Shown here: positions 18,594 through 26,878 of the stretch, piece by piece
Numbering within the stretch: the stretch's first letter is position 1
Layout of the letters: the number at the start of each line of letters is the position of its first letter
Assembly: GCF_037023735.1 (NCBI RefSeq)
Contig: NZ_CP146069.1
Span: forward strand, 3,203,501-3,267,500
Length of the DNA: 64,000 bases
Origin: Roseovarius sp. S88
Lineage (GTDB): Bacteria > Pseudomonadota > Alphaproteobacteria > Rhodobacterales > Rhodobacteraceae
Direction of reading: 5' to 3'
Notes under the pieces: model-generated
Database searches by the model: none
Told to the model about the DNA's origin: nothing
What the model saw: the letters and a program-made list of their open reading frames with translations, nothing else
Made by a program: the position numbers and the translations under genes

Positions 18594-19355
18594 TCAGTTC
18601 GCGTAGTTTGAGCCTTCTTCATCAAGAATCGCCATCAGTTCCGCCAGATGCCGCTCGGCCTGTCCGGGATATTCTTCAATCTCGCGTGCTGTCTTTTCAG
18701 CAATCTCATCAGACAGCACCCGCATCGGCTGTCCGGTCTGCAGCGCACGGATATAGGTCTCTGCCGCACGCTCAAAATAATACATCCGGTTAAAACAATC
18801 CGCGACGGTGTCGCCCATGACCAGAATACCGTGATTGCCCATGATCATGACTTTCTTGGACGGATCCTGAAGCTGAGCGGCACAGCGTTCGCCCTCATCC
18901 TCAAAGGCCAGCCCGCCAAAATCTTCATCAATCACATAGCGATTGAAAAACGTCGCCGTGTTCTGATCAATAGGCGGCAGGTTGCTATCTGCAAGGCTCG
19001 CCAGCACTGTGGCGTGAATGGAATGCACATGCATCAGACACCGATGATGCGGGCAACGCCGGTGTACGGACCCATGCAAGCCCCAGGCACTGGGGTCGGG
19101 AGCGCCGGGGCGGCCCAGCGTTTCGGGATCGTTGGCATCCAGCAGCAACAAATCCGAGGCCTTGATCCGGCTGAAATGCACCTGATTGGGATTCATCAAG
19201 AACTGGGTGCCGTCCTCATTCACAGCCAGGCTGAAATGATTGGCGACCGCTTCGTGAAAATTGAGCCGTTCAGTCCAGCGAAAACTGGCAGCCAGTTCCA
19301 CGCGTTCACGCCAAAAAGCGATATTAGGGGTTTCACTTGCTTTCGGCTGCAACAT
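18594..19355 (-). CDS. Class II aldolase/adducin family protein
   Basis: 253 residues. Zinc-dependent aldolase-type fold. Visible features: an N-terminal 'NFHEAVANHFSLAV' stretch, the Zn-binding HVHSIH at about 134-139, and 'VMIMGNHGILVMGDT' near residues 180-195. Length is typical. AAAGGAG precedes the ATG at 19355. It is divergent from a LysR gene with a 112-bp intergenic region holding a probable operator, so it is likely controlled by that regulator. Substrate unknown. Confidence 0.9.
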   Translation of the reverse strand: MLQPKASETPNIAFWRERVELAASFRWTERLNFHEAVANHFSLAVNEDGTQFLMNPNQVHFSRIKASDLLLLDANDPETLGRPGAPDPSAWGLHGSVHRRCPHHRCLMHVHSIHATVLASLADSNLPPIDQNTATFFNRYVIDEDFGGLAFEDEGERCAAQLQDPSKKVMIMGNHGILVMGDTVADCFNRMYYFERAAETYIRALQTGQPMRVLSDEIAEKTAREIEEYPGQAERHLAELMAILDEEGSNYAN

Positions 19356-19432
19356 GGGACCACTCCTTTGCGCGTTTCATCCACGTTGCCCAAGCGGCGC
19401 AAACTTTACAAACGATAGATTTCACGGCATTC

Positions 19433-19449
19433 CATTAAAAAAATTAATG
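19433..19449. promoter_or_regulatory. Candidate LysR-type operator
   Basis: CATTAA and TTAATG form an inverted repeat around a 5-A spacer in the intergenic region between the class II aldolase gene and the divergent LysR gene. A second, perfect 10-bp palindrome CGTATATACG lies just downstream (about 19457-19466). LysR proteins normally bind such AT-rich dyads in their divergent promoters; the assignment is an inference from position and symmetry. Confidence 0.5.
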
Positions 19450-19467
19450 TATGTATCGTATATACGG

Positions 19468-20355
19468 ATGAACAACACCGGCCTCCCTCCTCTCACCTGG
19501 CTTCGCGCCTTTGAAGCTGCCGCGCGGCATCTGTCGTTCACCCTCGCCGCCCAAGAGCTCAACCTCACCCAATCCGCCGTCAGTCAACATGTCCGCAGCC
19601 TCGAAGCCTTTTTAGGTCGAGAATTGTTCATTCGCCGCACCCGCGCCTTGCAGCTGACAGAGGCTGGCGCGAATTATCTTCCTACGTTGCGAGAAGCCTT
19701 TGATTTACTAGCTCGCGGGACGCGGTCGTTCACCGGCGGCGATCCAGGACGCACGCTTCTGGTGCAGTGTAATATGGCGTTTTCCGTCTTCTGGCTCGCC
19801 CCGCGCCTGCACCGGCTTTATGCGGCGCATCCCTGGCTCACCCTCAACATTTCAACTGCCATTTGGGATCCTGAACGCACTTTCCATGATGCGCCGGTGG
19901 AGATCCGGCTTGGCCGTACCGGCGACATGTCCCAGACCGCCCTTCCTCTGCCTCCAAGCACGATGTACCCGGTCTGCGCCCCTGACTACCAAGACGATCT
20001 GATCGACCTGCAAACCGCGCGCCTCTTTGATTGCTCGGGCATGATGGGCAACTGGGAATACTGGTGCACCGCCACCAAAACACCCTTCAACATGGCCAAC
20101 ACCGTTAACCTTGCGTCGACCTATGTCGTCGCTATGCAAGCTGCCCTTCACCGTGCGGGCATCTGCATGAGCCACGACACACTTGCCGCCGATCTGGTCG
20201 CATCCGGGCATCTTATCCGCCCATTTGAAGGCACAGCCAAACTGCCCGAAGCCTATTTTCTTATGGCTCCGGCGCGCCATGATGAAACACCTGCCAGCCG
20301 TGCCTTCGTTGATTGGCTTCAATCCGAATTCGCGAAGATGCACAACAACCCGTGA
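19468..20355 (+). CDS. LysR-family transcriptional regulator (GcvA-like)
   Basis: 295 residues from the ATG at 19468; an in-frame ATG at 19447 would add seven residues inside the operator region. The N-terminal winged helix is clear: 'LRAFEAAARHLSFTLAAQEL' at about 9-28 and 'LTQSAVSQHVRSLEAFLGREL' after it. The 'FIRRTRALQLTEAG' stretch and a C-terminal effector domain follow. The arrangement and the 'PPLTWLRAFEAAARH' start resemble GcvA-type members. Likely regulator of the divergent aldolase/hydroxylase pair. Confidence 0.92.
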   Translation: MNNTGLPPLTWLRAFEAAARHLSFTLAAQELNLTQSAVSQHVRSLEAFLGRELFIRRTRALQLTEAGANYLPTLREAFDLLARGTRSFTGGDPGRTLLVQCNMAFSVFWLAPRLHRLYAAHPWLTLNISTAIWDPERTFHDAPVEIRLGRTGDMSQTALPLPPSTMYPVCAPDYQDDLIDLQTARLFDCSGMMGNWEYWCTATKTPFNMANTVNLASTYVVAMQAALHRAGICMSHDTLAADLVASGHLIRPFEGTAKLPEAYFLMAPARHDETPASRAFVDWLQSEFAKMHNNP

Positions 20356-20580
20356 CTTCGCTAAGTTACAAGCGACCGGAAGCAGATGACACCTAAGGCA
20401 ATTCGACCGCGCGTTGTGCGATCGTCAAATCCCCACCACATTTCGAATTTAATGTAAAAATTTCAAAGCCTTAAAATCGAACTTCATGAAACCTGCCGAC
20501 CAAATTTCCCCCTAGATTGGCCACACTAAACTGCCAAGGTTGGGCCAGTGTTACGTTAAAACACGTTGTGAGGATTGGGC

Positions 20581-21699
20581 ATGCCCATTTGGTACGGGTA
20601 TCAGAACGCTATCTTTGGCACGCAAAGCACGGTTAACGGCTCTGCTGTCGACTACGCGTTTGCGCCGCTCTTGGGCGGCACGTGGACCTGGACAGGCTCA
20701 ACCACCAACTTCGCAGTTCGAGAAAATGACGGAGCCACGCTCTTCAACGGTGACCCGACCAATGAACAAGTCTCTGCGCAGGAGCAGTTCGGCGGAGTCG
20801 GCGAACAGGTGTCTGAACTTGATGGAACCTTTCGCCAAATCATTTGGGATTACACCTTCGAAGTGACGGCCACCGACGGCACAGTTTATCGCGTTGCCGT
20901 CATTGATGTCGATCTAAACAACGATAACGACCTCAATGATACGGTTGGCGGACAGTCAGAAGACGGGTTTTATCTGATCTTCCCTGATGGTGTCCCACCG
21001 CCAGGCCAAAACTACACTGTTGGTAACATCGTCGAAAACGACGATTTCACACCGCACCTGGGCCTTGGCGCAGAAATTGTCTGCTACGCCGCCGGCACAT
21101 TGATCGATACGCCAACTGGCCCATGCCTCGTGGAGCATCTCAAACCGGGTGACGTGATTGAAACTCTGGATCACGGACCACAGCCTGTGTGCTGGGCAGG
21201 TTCAGTGCGTGTTCCGGCCTTGGGCAAACTCGCTCCGATTGTCTTTCGTGCGGGCGCCATTGGCAACGAACGAGACCTCATTGTCTCTCCCCAACACCGC
21301 ATGCTGTTGAATGACTGGCGTATGGAACTGCATTTTGGCACGGAAGAGGTCTTTGTAAGGGCGATGGACCTGGTAGATGGCGATCAGATTTACCGTCGCC
21401 CCGGCGGCTTTGTTGACTATCACCACATCCTGCTAAATCAGCACGAAGTGATCTTTGCCGAGGGCGTTGAGAGCGAAAGCCTTCTTCCTGGCGAATGCGC
21501 ACGATCCGCGCTTGGTCCAAAAGCCGTATCGGAAATCAAAGAGGTCCTGTCCGGCCTTGGTCAAAGCCTCGACACCTACGGCCCTGCCGCCCGCCGCACA
21601 TTAAAAAGCTTTGAAGCAGAGCTAGTGACCCAAGGGCCAAACCCAAAACGTGCGTTTCAAGCTCATCACCTCCTGCAGGACCGAGCGCATGCGCATTGA
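20581..21699 (+). CDS. Hint-domain (Hedgehog/intein-type) protein
   Basis: 372 residues from the ATG at 20581, with GAGGA seven bases upstream. The N-terminal 160 residues are acidic, rich in Asn, Asp, Gly and Thr, and lack Cys until the boundary. The Hint domain starts at 'CYAAGTLIDTP' (about residue 168) and contains 'VEHLKPGDVIETLDHGPQPV' and 'IVSPQHRMLL', the signatures of Roseobacter-type Hint_2 proteins. In known Hint domains the first Cys starts self-cleavage. There is no N-terminal signal peptide, and Asp/Asn/Gly-rich N-parts of such proteins often leave by type I secretion (inference). It stands alone, followed by tRNA-Met. Confidence 0.85.
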   Translation: MPIWYGYQNAIFGTQSTVNGSAVDYAFAPLLGGTWTWTGSTTNFAVRENDGATLFNGDPTNEQVSAQEQFGGVGEQVSELDGTFRQIIWDYTFEVTATDGTVYRVAVIDVDLNNDNDLNDTVGGQSEDGFYLIFPDGVPPPGQNYTVGNIVENDDFTPHLGLGAEIVCYAAGTLIDTPTGPCLVEHLKPGDVIETLDHGPQPVCWAGSVRVPALGKLAPIVFRAGAIGNERDLIVSPQHRMLLNDWRMELHFGTEEVFVRAMDLVDGDQIYRRPGGFVDYHHILLNQHEVIFAEGVESESLLPGECARSALGPKAVSEIKEVLSGLGQSLDTYGPAARRTLKSFEAELVTQGPNPKRAFQAHHLLQDRAHAH

Positions 21700-21745
21700 T
21701 ACCGATGGGTCAATCAAGTGCACAGCTCTCATATGTTCGGATTTT

Positions 21746-21822
21746 TGGTAGCGGAGGAGGGACTTGAACCCCCGACACGCGGATTATGATTCCGCTGCTC
21801 TAACCAGCTGAGCTACTCCGCC
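21746..21822 (-). tRNA. tRNA-Met (CAU), elongator
   Basis: 77 nt including encoded CCA. Read on the minus strand it folds with acceptor GGCGGAG / CTCCGCT, a D arm beginning GCTC, an anticodon stem GCGGA / TCCGC around the loop ATCATAA (anticodon CAT with T33), a T arm GGGGG-TTCAAGT-CCCTC and the discriminator A before CCA. The sequence is of the alphaproteobacterial elongator-Met type rather than initiator (no three-G:C run in the anticodon stem) or Ile2. Confidence 0.95.
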
Positions 21823-21922
21823 AGACCGAGGCGCTAGGTAAGACAGGCACCCGCGCGCGTCAAGGGATATTTGATACGCAAATGGACTTGATGCAGAGGC
21901 GTTTGCCGCGCAGTCTGACCCA

Positions 21923-23362
21923 ATGACGGACAATCCTCATCCCATTCTGGTCGACCTGCGCGCGGCTCTCGGAACTGGCCATGTTTTGACCGGCACGGAG
22001 GCCGCACCTTATACGCGCGACTGGACTGGTCAGGTGCACACGCATCCTCTCGCCGTTCTGCGACCGGCAAATACAAGTGACGTCTCGAAGATCATGCAAC
22101 TGGCTCATGCCCACGAGGTGCCTGTTGTCCCGGCGTCCGGACGCACTGGGTTGACCAAAGGAACCAAGGCCGACAACCAACTCCTTTTGTCACTCGACCG
22201 GCTGTCGACCATCCGCGAGATCCGCGCCACCGGGCGCATTGCCATCGTGGAGGCCGGGGTGATCCTGTCGCAACTGCACGAGGCCGCCGACAGGCATGAC
22301 CTCATTTTTCCTCTCACGTTCGGAGCACGAGGATCCGCCATGATGGGCGGGGCTCTCTCGACCAATGCCGGCGGATCGAACGTTGTACGTTACGGCAGCA
22401 CGCGTGGCCTGTGCCTGGGCCTGGAGGTCGTACTTGCAGACGGTCGGGTGCTTGATTTGATGAGTGCGGTCCACAAGGACAATTCCGGCTACAACCTGCG
22501 CGACCTGATGATCGGGGCCGAGGGCACACTTGGCATTATCACAGCCGCCGTGGTGCGACTTATGCCCAAACCACGCGCCTATGCGTCCGCCATGCTGGCC
22601 TGCCCTTCGGTGACTGCGGCCCTTGATGTGCTCAACACGCTTCAGGCCGAGACGGGCGGTGCTGTCGAGGCATTCGAATACATGCCTGCAAGTTTCATCG
22701 ACGCGCATCTCAAACGGTTCCCCAATGCGCGCGCACCGTTTGAGAAACGTTACGATGTGAATATCTTTGTCGAACTGGGAGCGCTCTCATCCCGCGATGC
22801 AAACCCGACGCCAGACGGAGAAATCCCAGCCCGCAGACATCTGGAAGAGGTGCTGGCAAACATGCTGGACTCCGGTGCTCTCGACGACGCCGTCATCGCC
22901 CAGAATGAGGCCCAACGCGCCGAAATGTGGGCGCGTCGTGAAGCCGCCGCAGAACTCTCGCGCTTGCACGATCCTATTGTGGACAATGACATCGCGGTGC
23001 CTGTCGACCGCATGGAAGAGCTTCTGGCGCGGATCGAGACCCGCATTCGCGCACTGGATCCCGGCATCAAGATGCTCAACGTCGCGCATCTTGGCGATGG
23101 CAACCTGCACTTCACCGCCTGGCCCAGCACCGATGACACCGACACGCACGCCGCCATCAATCGGGCGGTGGAAGAAGAGGCCGTCACTCTCGGCGGGTCC
23201 TTCTCGGCCGAACATGGCGTGGGGCTTTCCAAGCTTCCGGCTATGGCACGTCACAAAGACAAGGTGGCGCTCGACGTGATGCGCGCGCTTAAAGCCGCAT
23301 TAGACCCAAAAAACATCCTTAATCCCGGCAAGGTTGTCCCTGCTGCTGACGCCACCCAATAG
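21923..23362 (+). CDS. FAD-binding oxidoreductase (GlcD/D-2-hydroxyacid dehydrogenase type)
   Basis: 479 residues. FAD-linked oxidation of a D-2-hydroxyacid (lactate, glycolate or 2-hydroxyglutarate cannot be told apart). Features: the PP-loop region 'VPVVPASGRTGLTKGT' and 'ALSTNAGGSNVVRYGSTRGL' of the FAD domain in the first 200 residues, a C-terminal FAD-oxidase cap with 'NVAHLGDGNLHF', and 'EHGVGLSKLP' near the end. Length is normal. It is read alone, divergent from the tRNA. Confidence 0.88.
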   Translation: MTDNPHPILVDLRAALGTGHVLTGTEAAPYTRDWTGQVHTHPLAVLRPANTSDVSKIMQLAHAHEVPVVPASGRTGLTKGTKADNQLLLSLDRLSTIREIRATGRIAIVEAGVILSQLHEAADRHDLIFPLTFGARGSAMMGGALSTNAGGSNVVRYGSTRGLCLGLEVVLADGRVLDLMSAVHKDNSGYNLRDLMIGAEGTLGIITAAVVRLMPKPRAYASAMLACPSVTAALDVLNTLQAETGGAVEAFEYMPASFIDAHLKRFPNARAPFEKRYDVNIFVELGALSSRDANPTPDGEIPARRHLEEVLANMLDSGALDDAVIAQNEAQRAEMWARREAAAELSRLHDPIVDNDIAVPVDRMEELLARIETRIRALDPGIKMLNVAHLGDGNLHFTAWPSTDDTDTHAAINRAVEEEAVTLGGSFSAEHGVGLSKLPAMARHKDKVALDVMRALKAALDPKNILNPGKVVPAADATQ

Positions 23363-23830
23363 CGTCGACCGAGGTATGATACATCCCTCTGGCCGCTCAG
23401 GTCTTACAGAGCCATTTCGGTACAAATCTGGTCCTATTCTATGGAATGCTCCTCAAACCGCTTAATTTTTACGCATAAATTGGTATATTTTTGGATCAAC
23501 TCAAAAAGCGTTAAAATATTCTTTTTGCTCAATTATTTTTTCTAAAAAGAAACATTTTCAGGCGCTAAAACCATCGCGTTTCCACCGGCCTCAACGCGCC
23601 CAGCCGGAAAACCGTTTGAAAATCAGTTTATTAGCAATGTGCCGCACCAATGGCATCATGCAGGCCCTGATCGCCACGCCCCTGTCGCACACAACTTTCA
23701 ATGGATCAACCAAGCCGGAAACTCCAAAAAAATTGTTGGCGGAGAGCCATCCACAAGTTTGAGTATGGCCATCGCCGGAATCGACGCACAACGAATTGCG
23801 ACGTCCGGCCAACACGGAGGGAACAAAAAA
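23363..23830. other. AT-rich intergenic leader upstream of the ammonium transporter
   Basis: 468 bp with no credible gene. The middle (about 23460-23560) is much more AT-rich than the neighbours, with several A and T runs. The last about 190 bp are open in the transporter frame, but their residues look like out-of-frame translation. I found no convincing sigma-54 (GG-N10-GC) or NtrC-type site by eye. It probably holds the amt promoter and a long 5' leader. Confidence 0.5.
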
Positions 23831-25234
23831 ATGGAAGAACAACTCGCGGAACTCGCGGCCAAGGTGGCCGAGATGGAGGCGAAGGGGAATCTGACGAACA
23901 CCATGTTCGCAGAGACATATTACTATCTCACGATCCCCTTGATGATCATCATTCACGCAGGCTTCTTGGCCTATGAAATGGGGGCATCCCGCGCCAAAAA
24001 CGCGCTCTCATCAGGCGTCAAAAACATTCTGGCCTTCGCATTCGTGATCCCGGCCTTCTATTTCTTTGGCTGGTGGGTCTACTGGGCTTTCCCAACGGGC
24101 TTCTCATTTTCGGCAGGACCCAATGGGATTTCCGGTGCGGAATATGCAAGCTCCATCGCGCTCGCCTGGGGTGAATCGGCGGCCTACATGGGTCCGAACA
24201 CCGAAGATCAGATTGACGGTGTGTTCTGGGGCGCCTTCACACTCTTTGCCGCCACGACAGCCTCGATCATGTCAGGCGCTGTGATTGAGCGCATTCAAAC
24301 CGTGGGCTTTGTCATTCTTGCGATCGTTCTGGGTGGGTTCAGCTGGACGCTGGCCGCGGCCTGGGGCTGGCATGCGGATGGCTGGCTGGTGCAAAACTGG
24401 GGCGTTCATGACTTTGGTGCAGCCGGTCTTGTGCACGCTGTTGCGGCCTTCTTTGCCTTGGGTGTGCTGATTGTACTTGGACCGCGCATCGGCAAATTCA
24501 ATGCAGATGGCACGGCCAACGAGCTGCCGGGCCACAACATGCCCTTCACAGCCATGGGCCTCATGCTCATCGTCGTGGGCTTCTGGGGCTTCCTGATGGC
24601 CTGTCTCGTGGTCGGCGGAGAAGCCTGGTCCTGGGGCTCAAACTTTACGACCATCTATGGCACACCGACAAACCTCGGCGCGCTGAGCTTCAACATCCTT
24701 ATGGGTGTCGCAGGCGGCATCATCGGGGCGTGGCTCTTTACACGTGATCCATTCTGGATGATGTCCGGTGCTCTGGCGGGTCTGATCTCGGTGGCCTCTG
24801 GTCTCGACATCTACTTCCCGTCGCTGACCTTCATCATCGCGATTGGCGCGGGTGTCATGCTGAAACCCGCAGCCAAGATCCTCGAAGGCATGGGCATTGA
24901 CGATGCGGTGGGCGCTGTGACGGTTCACGGCACCATGGGCATCTACGGAATGCTGATGCTTGGCATCTTCGCCTCAGGCTACCCTGCCGTCATGGACTTC
25001 TCGGTTCCAGAAGGCAGCACGGTTCCAACCGTAAGCCTCGTGGGTCAGATTGTCGGCGCAATCGTGTTTGTTGCCATCGGCCTGGTCACTGGCTTGGCAA
25101 GCGCATTGGTGCTCAAAATGCTTGGCATGCTGCGTGTTCCAGAAGCGGCCGAGATCGCGGGTCTCGACACGGTCAAAGTGCCGGCACAGGCCTATCCCGA
25201 AGGCATCGCGGTTTCACCGCCGGCGTCGCAATAA
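23831..25234 (+). CDS. amtB: Ammonium transporter (Amt family)
   Basis: 467 residues from the ATG at 23831, with GGAGG about ten bases upstream. Membrane channel for ammonia/ammonium uptake. The N-terminal about 20 residues ('MEEQLAELAAKVAEMEAKGN') look like a short coiled coil instead of the usual signal peptide. Then follow about eleven hydrophobic segments with 'GGFSWTLAAAWGWHADGWL', 'HDFGAAGLVHAVAAFFALG' and 'DDAVGAVTVHGTMGIYGMLM', which carry the twin-His and Amt signature. No glnK lies next to it; instead a 56-residue membrane-protein gene follows by 21 bp. Confidence 0.92.
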   Translation: MEEQLAELAAKVAEMEAKGNLTNTMFAETYYYLTIPLMIIIHAGFLAYEMGASRAKNALSSGVKNILAFAFVIPAFYFFGWWVYWAFPTGFSFSAGPNGISGAEYASSIALAWGESAAYMGPNTEDQIDGVFWGAFTLFAATTASIMSGAVIERIQTVGFVILAIVLGGFSWTLAAAWGWHADGWLVQNWGVHDFGAAGLVHAVAAFFALGVLIVLGPRIGKFNADGTANELPGHNMPFTAMGLMLIVVGFWGFLMACLVVGGEAWSWGSNFTTIYGTPTNLGALSFNILMGVAGGIIGAWLFTRDPFWMMSGALAGLISVASGLDIYFPSLTFIIAIGAGVMLKPAAKILEGMGIDDAVGAVTVHGTMGIYGMLMLGIFASGYPAVMDFSVPEGSTVPTVSLVGQIVGAIVFVAIGLVTGLASALVLKMLGMLRVPEAAEIAGLDTVKVPAQAYPEGIAVSPPASQ

Positions 25235-25255
25235 CCTGAATAGGAGGAATGAAAC

Positions 25256-25426
25256 ATGGGATTTCCATTTGAAAACGCATCCTGGGACGGCGTCAGCGGC
25301 GTGATATTCGTTGGCGGTGCCGGTGGTGCCACGATGATGTACAGCATGATCGCCATCGGCATCTGCATTGCAGCCCTGCTCCTCGGCAACGGCATCGAAA
25401 GCAACAAGTACAAAAACCATAAGTAA
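25256..25426 (+). CDS. Small single-pass membrane protein partner of the ammonium transporter
   Basis: 56 residues, ATG preceded by TAGGAGG with ideal spacing. A Gly-rich stretch (VGGAGGATMMYS, about residues 19-30) leads into one strong hydrophobic helix (about 30-44), ending in a polar tail 'NGIESNKYKNHK'. It lies 21 bp after the transporter stop, and a strong terminator follows, so the two form a two-gene operon. I know of no name for it; an accessory or regulatory subunit of Amt is an inference. Confidence 0.8.
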   Translation: MGFPFENASWDGVSGVIFVGGAGGATMMYSMIAIGICIAALLLGNGIESNKYKNHK

Positions 25427-25446
25427 AGGCCACGTCCTTGCACGAA

Positions 25447-25478
25447 ACGCCCCGCGGTTCATCCGCGGGGCGTTTTTC
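25447..25478 (+). terminator. Rho-independent terminator of the amt operon
   Basis: An 11-bp G+C-rich stem ACGCCCCGCGG / CCGCGGGGCGT with a 5-nt loop is followed by TTTTCTT. It sits 21 bp after the small membrane-protein gene and is the clearest intrinsic terminator in the window. Confidence 0.93.
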
Positions 25479-25556
25479 TTGACCCTATCCATCAATAGCG
25501 CGTGACCACCACACTCGCCCTTTTTCCGGCGACACATCTGCTGATACAACTGTACC

Positions 25557-26357
25557 ATGAAACGTTTTATTGCTCTGATTTTTGCCCTGTCCCTGTTCCC
25601 GCTTTCGGCGCACGCCTGCGGGGCAGACACTGACTGCGCGCTTGGCGACCGAACCTACCGCATTCAAATGCCGGACACTGCAGGCGACAAACCCGCCGCC
25701 CTGATCTTTGCGCATGGCTACAAAGGCTCGGCGCGAGGTACAATGCGCAACAAGTCGCTTGCGGCCCTAGCTGAACGGCTCGGCGTAGCGCTTGTCGCCC
25801 CCGATGCCATAATGGACGACTGGTCCATCCCCAACGCGCCGGGGCAAAGCACCTCACCCGATGTCGACGAAATTGCCTATTTCGATGCGCTCAAAGAAGC
25901 GCTCATCTCGAAACACAACATCGATCCCGACCGCATCGTTGTTGCAGGGTTTTCTGCTGGCGGCATGATGGTCTGGAACCTCCTCTGCGCCCGCCCGGAT
26001 GACTATGCCGGGTTCATCCCCATTGCTGGCACCTTCTGGGCCCCTGAGCCGACAAGCTGCGATACGCCCGCGGCAAACATCATCCATATCCATGGCACAT
26101 CAGACACGATCGTACCCCTCACCGGTCGGCCCATCGCAGAAACCCATCAGGGCGACGTGAACAAAACAGTGGCCATGTACATCGCGAACGGTGGTTACAG
26201 CGCGTCCGACAGCCCCGATATGACCCCGGATCTGAGTTGCGAAAGCTGGCGCAGTGAACAGGAAGCAACGATGACAAAATGCCTGCATGATGGGGGGCAC
26301 AGCTTCAAAGCGGATCACATCAAGGCGGCGTGGAAGACCCTTATGTCAGGGAATTAA
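25557..26357 (+). CDS. Secreted esterase of the PHB-depolymerase/LpqC family
   Basis: 266 residues. Signal peptide at 1-20 (cleavage near 'SAHACG'). Alpha/beta-hydrolase signatures: 'ALIFAHGYKGSARG' oxyanion region, the nucleophile motif GFSAGG (about 131-136), Asp in 'HGTSDTIVP' and the His in 'HDGGHSF'. The family includes PHB depolymerases and feruloyl-type esterases; the substrate is not known. Six Cys suggest disulfides. Its stop overlaps the convergent SRPBCC gene by 4 bp. Confidence 0.85.
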   Translation: MKRFIALIFALSLFPLSAHACGADTDCALGDRTYRIQMPDTAGDKPAALIFAHGYKGSARGTMRNKSLAALAERLGVALVAPDAIMDDWSIPNAPGQSTSPDVDEIAYFDALKEALISKHNIDPDRIVVAGFSAGGMMVWNLLCARPDDYAGFIPIAGTFWAPEPTSCDTPAANIIHIHGTSDTIVPLTGRPIAETHQGDVNKTVAMYIANGGYSASDSPDMTPDLSCESWRSEQEATMTKCLHDGGHSFKADHIKAAWKTLMSGN

Positions 26358-26878
26358 CCACGCTCGGCCAAGGCTTTGAAATGGCCCAAGCCATCGTGCA
26401 TATACGCCCGCCAAAACGTAGCGGCCAATAGGGCCACAAGAGGACGCGTCAGGATAGTCGTTGCGCGAAAGCCATAAGTCCACACCACCTGTGTCTCACT
26501 GGACTGCGCGGTAAAAACCCACCGCCCATGCGCAGATTTCACCAGCCACGAAAACGGCCCGGTAAACCCCGACACCGTATAGGCAAACTCCGCCATACGC
26601 TCTGCCGCCCGTCCCCCATTGGGATCGCTATAGGTGATCTCTTCTCGCGCCGTGTTGCCATCGCCCATAACCACGGTCCGGGTTTGACCAACCTCATCCC
26701 AACGCCCGGTCTGATCCTGCACATCCACCACCGGCGGAATAGGGCCCTTGGCCTTGGGAAAGAGGTCTGGAAGGGAGACAGGAACGAAGATATCCCAGAC
26801 TTTGGGCAACGTATTTTCTATGACGCAGTCCACACGCGCCGATGGCCCGAACCCCGCCGGATCAGGCGCGCCAGTCAA
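26354..26878 (-). CDS. SRPBCC-type protein
   Basis: 174 residues. The layout (alpha-helical cap 'CVIENTLPKVWDIFVPVSLP', then beta strands, then a long C-terminal helix 'LVALLAATFWRAYMHDGL') is that of polyketide cyclase/START-like (SRPBCC) ligand-binding proteins. No catalytic motif. Its start overlaps the end of hemC by 17 bp on the same strand, so it is co-transcribed with hemC, but a role in tetrapyrrole synthesis is not shown. Confidence 0.7.
   Translation of the reverse strand: MTGAPDPAGFGPSARVDCVIENTLPKVWDIFVPVSLPDLFPKAKGPIPPVVDVQDQTGRWDEVGQTRTVVMGDGNTAREEITYSDPNGGRAAERMAEFAYTVSGFTGPFSWLVKSAHGRWVFTAQSSETQVVWTYGFRATTILTRPLVALLAATFWRAYMHDGLGHFKALAERG

Noticed and set aside
21746..21822. 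tRNA-Ile2 with lysidine-modified CAU
   Set aside because: Acceptor and D/T-arm sequence match elongator tRNA-Met of alphaproteobacteria.
23640..23670. Possible sigma-54 promoter before amt (TGGCATCATGCAGGC)
   Set aside because: The GG and GC spacing is approximate and the -12 TTGC element is missing.
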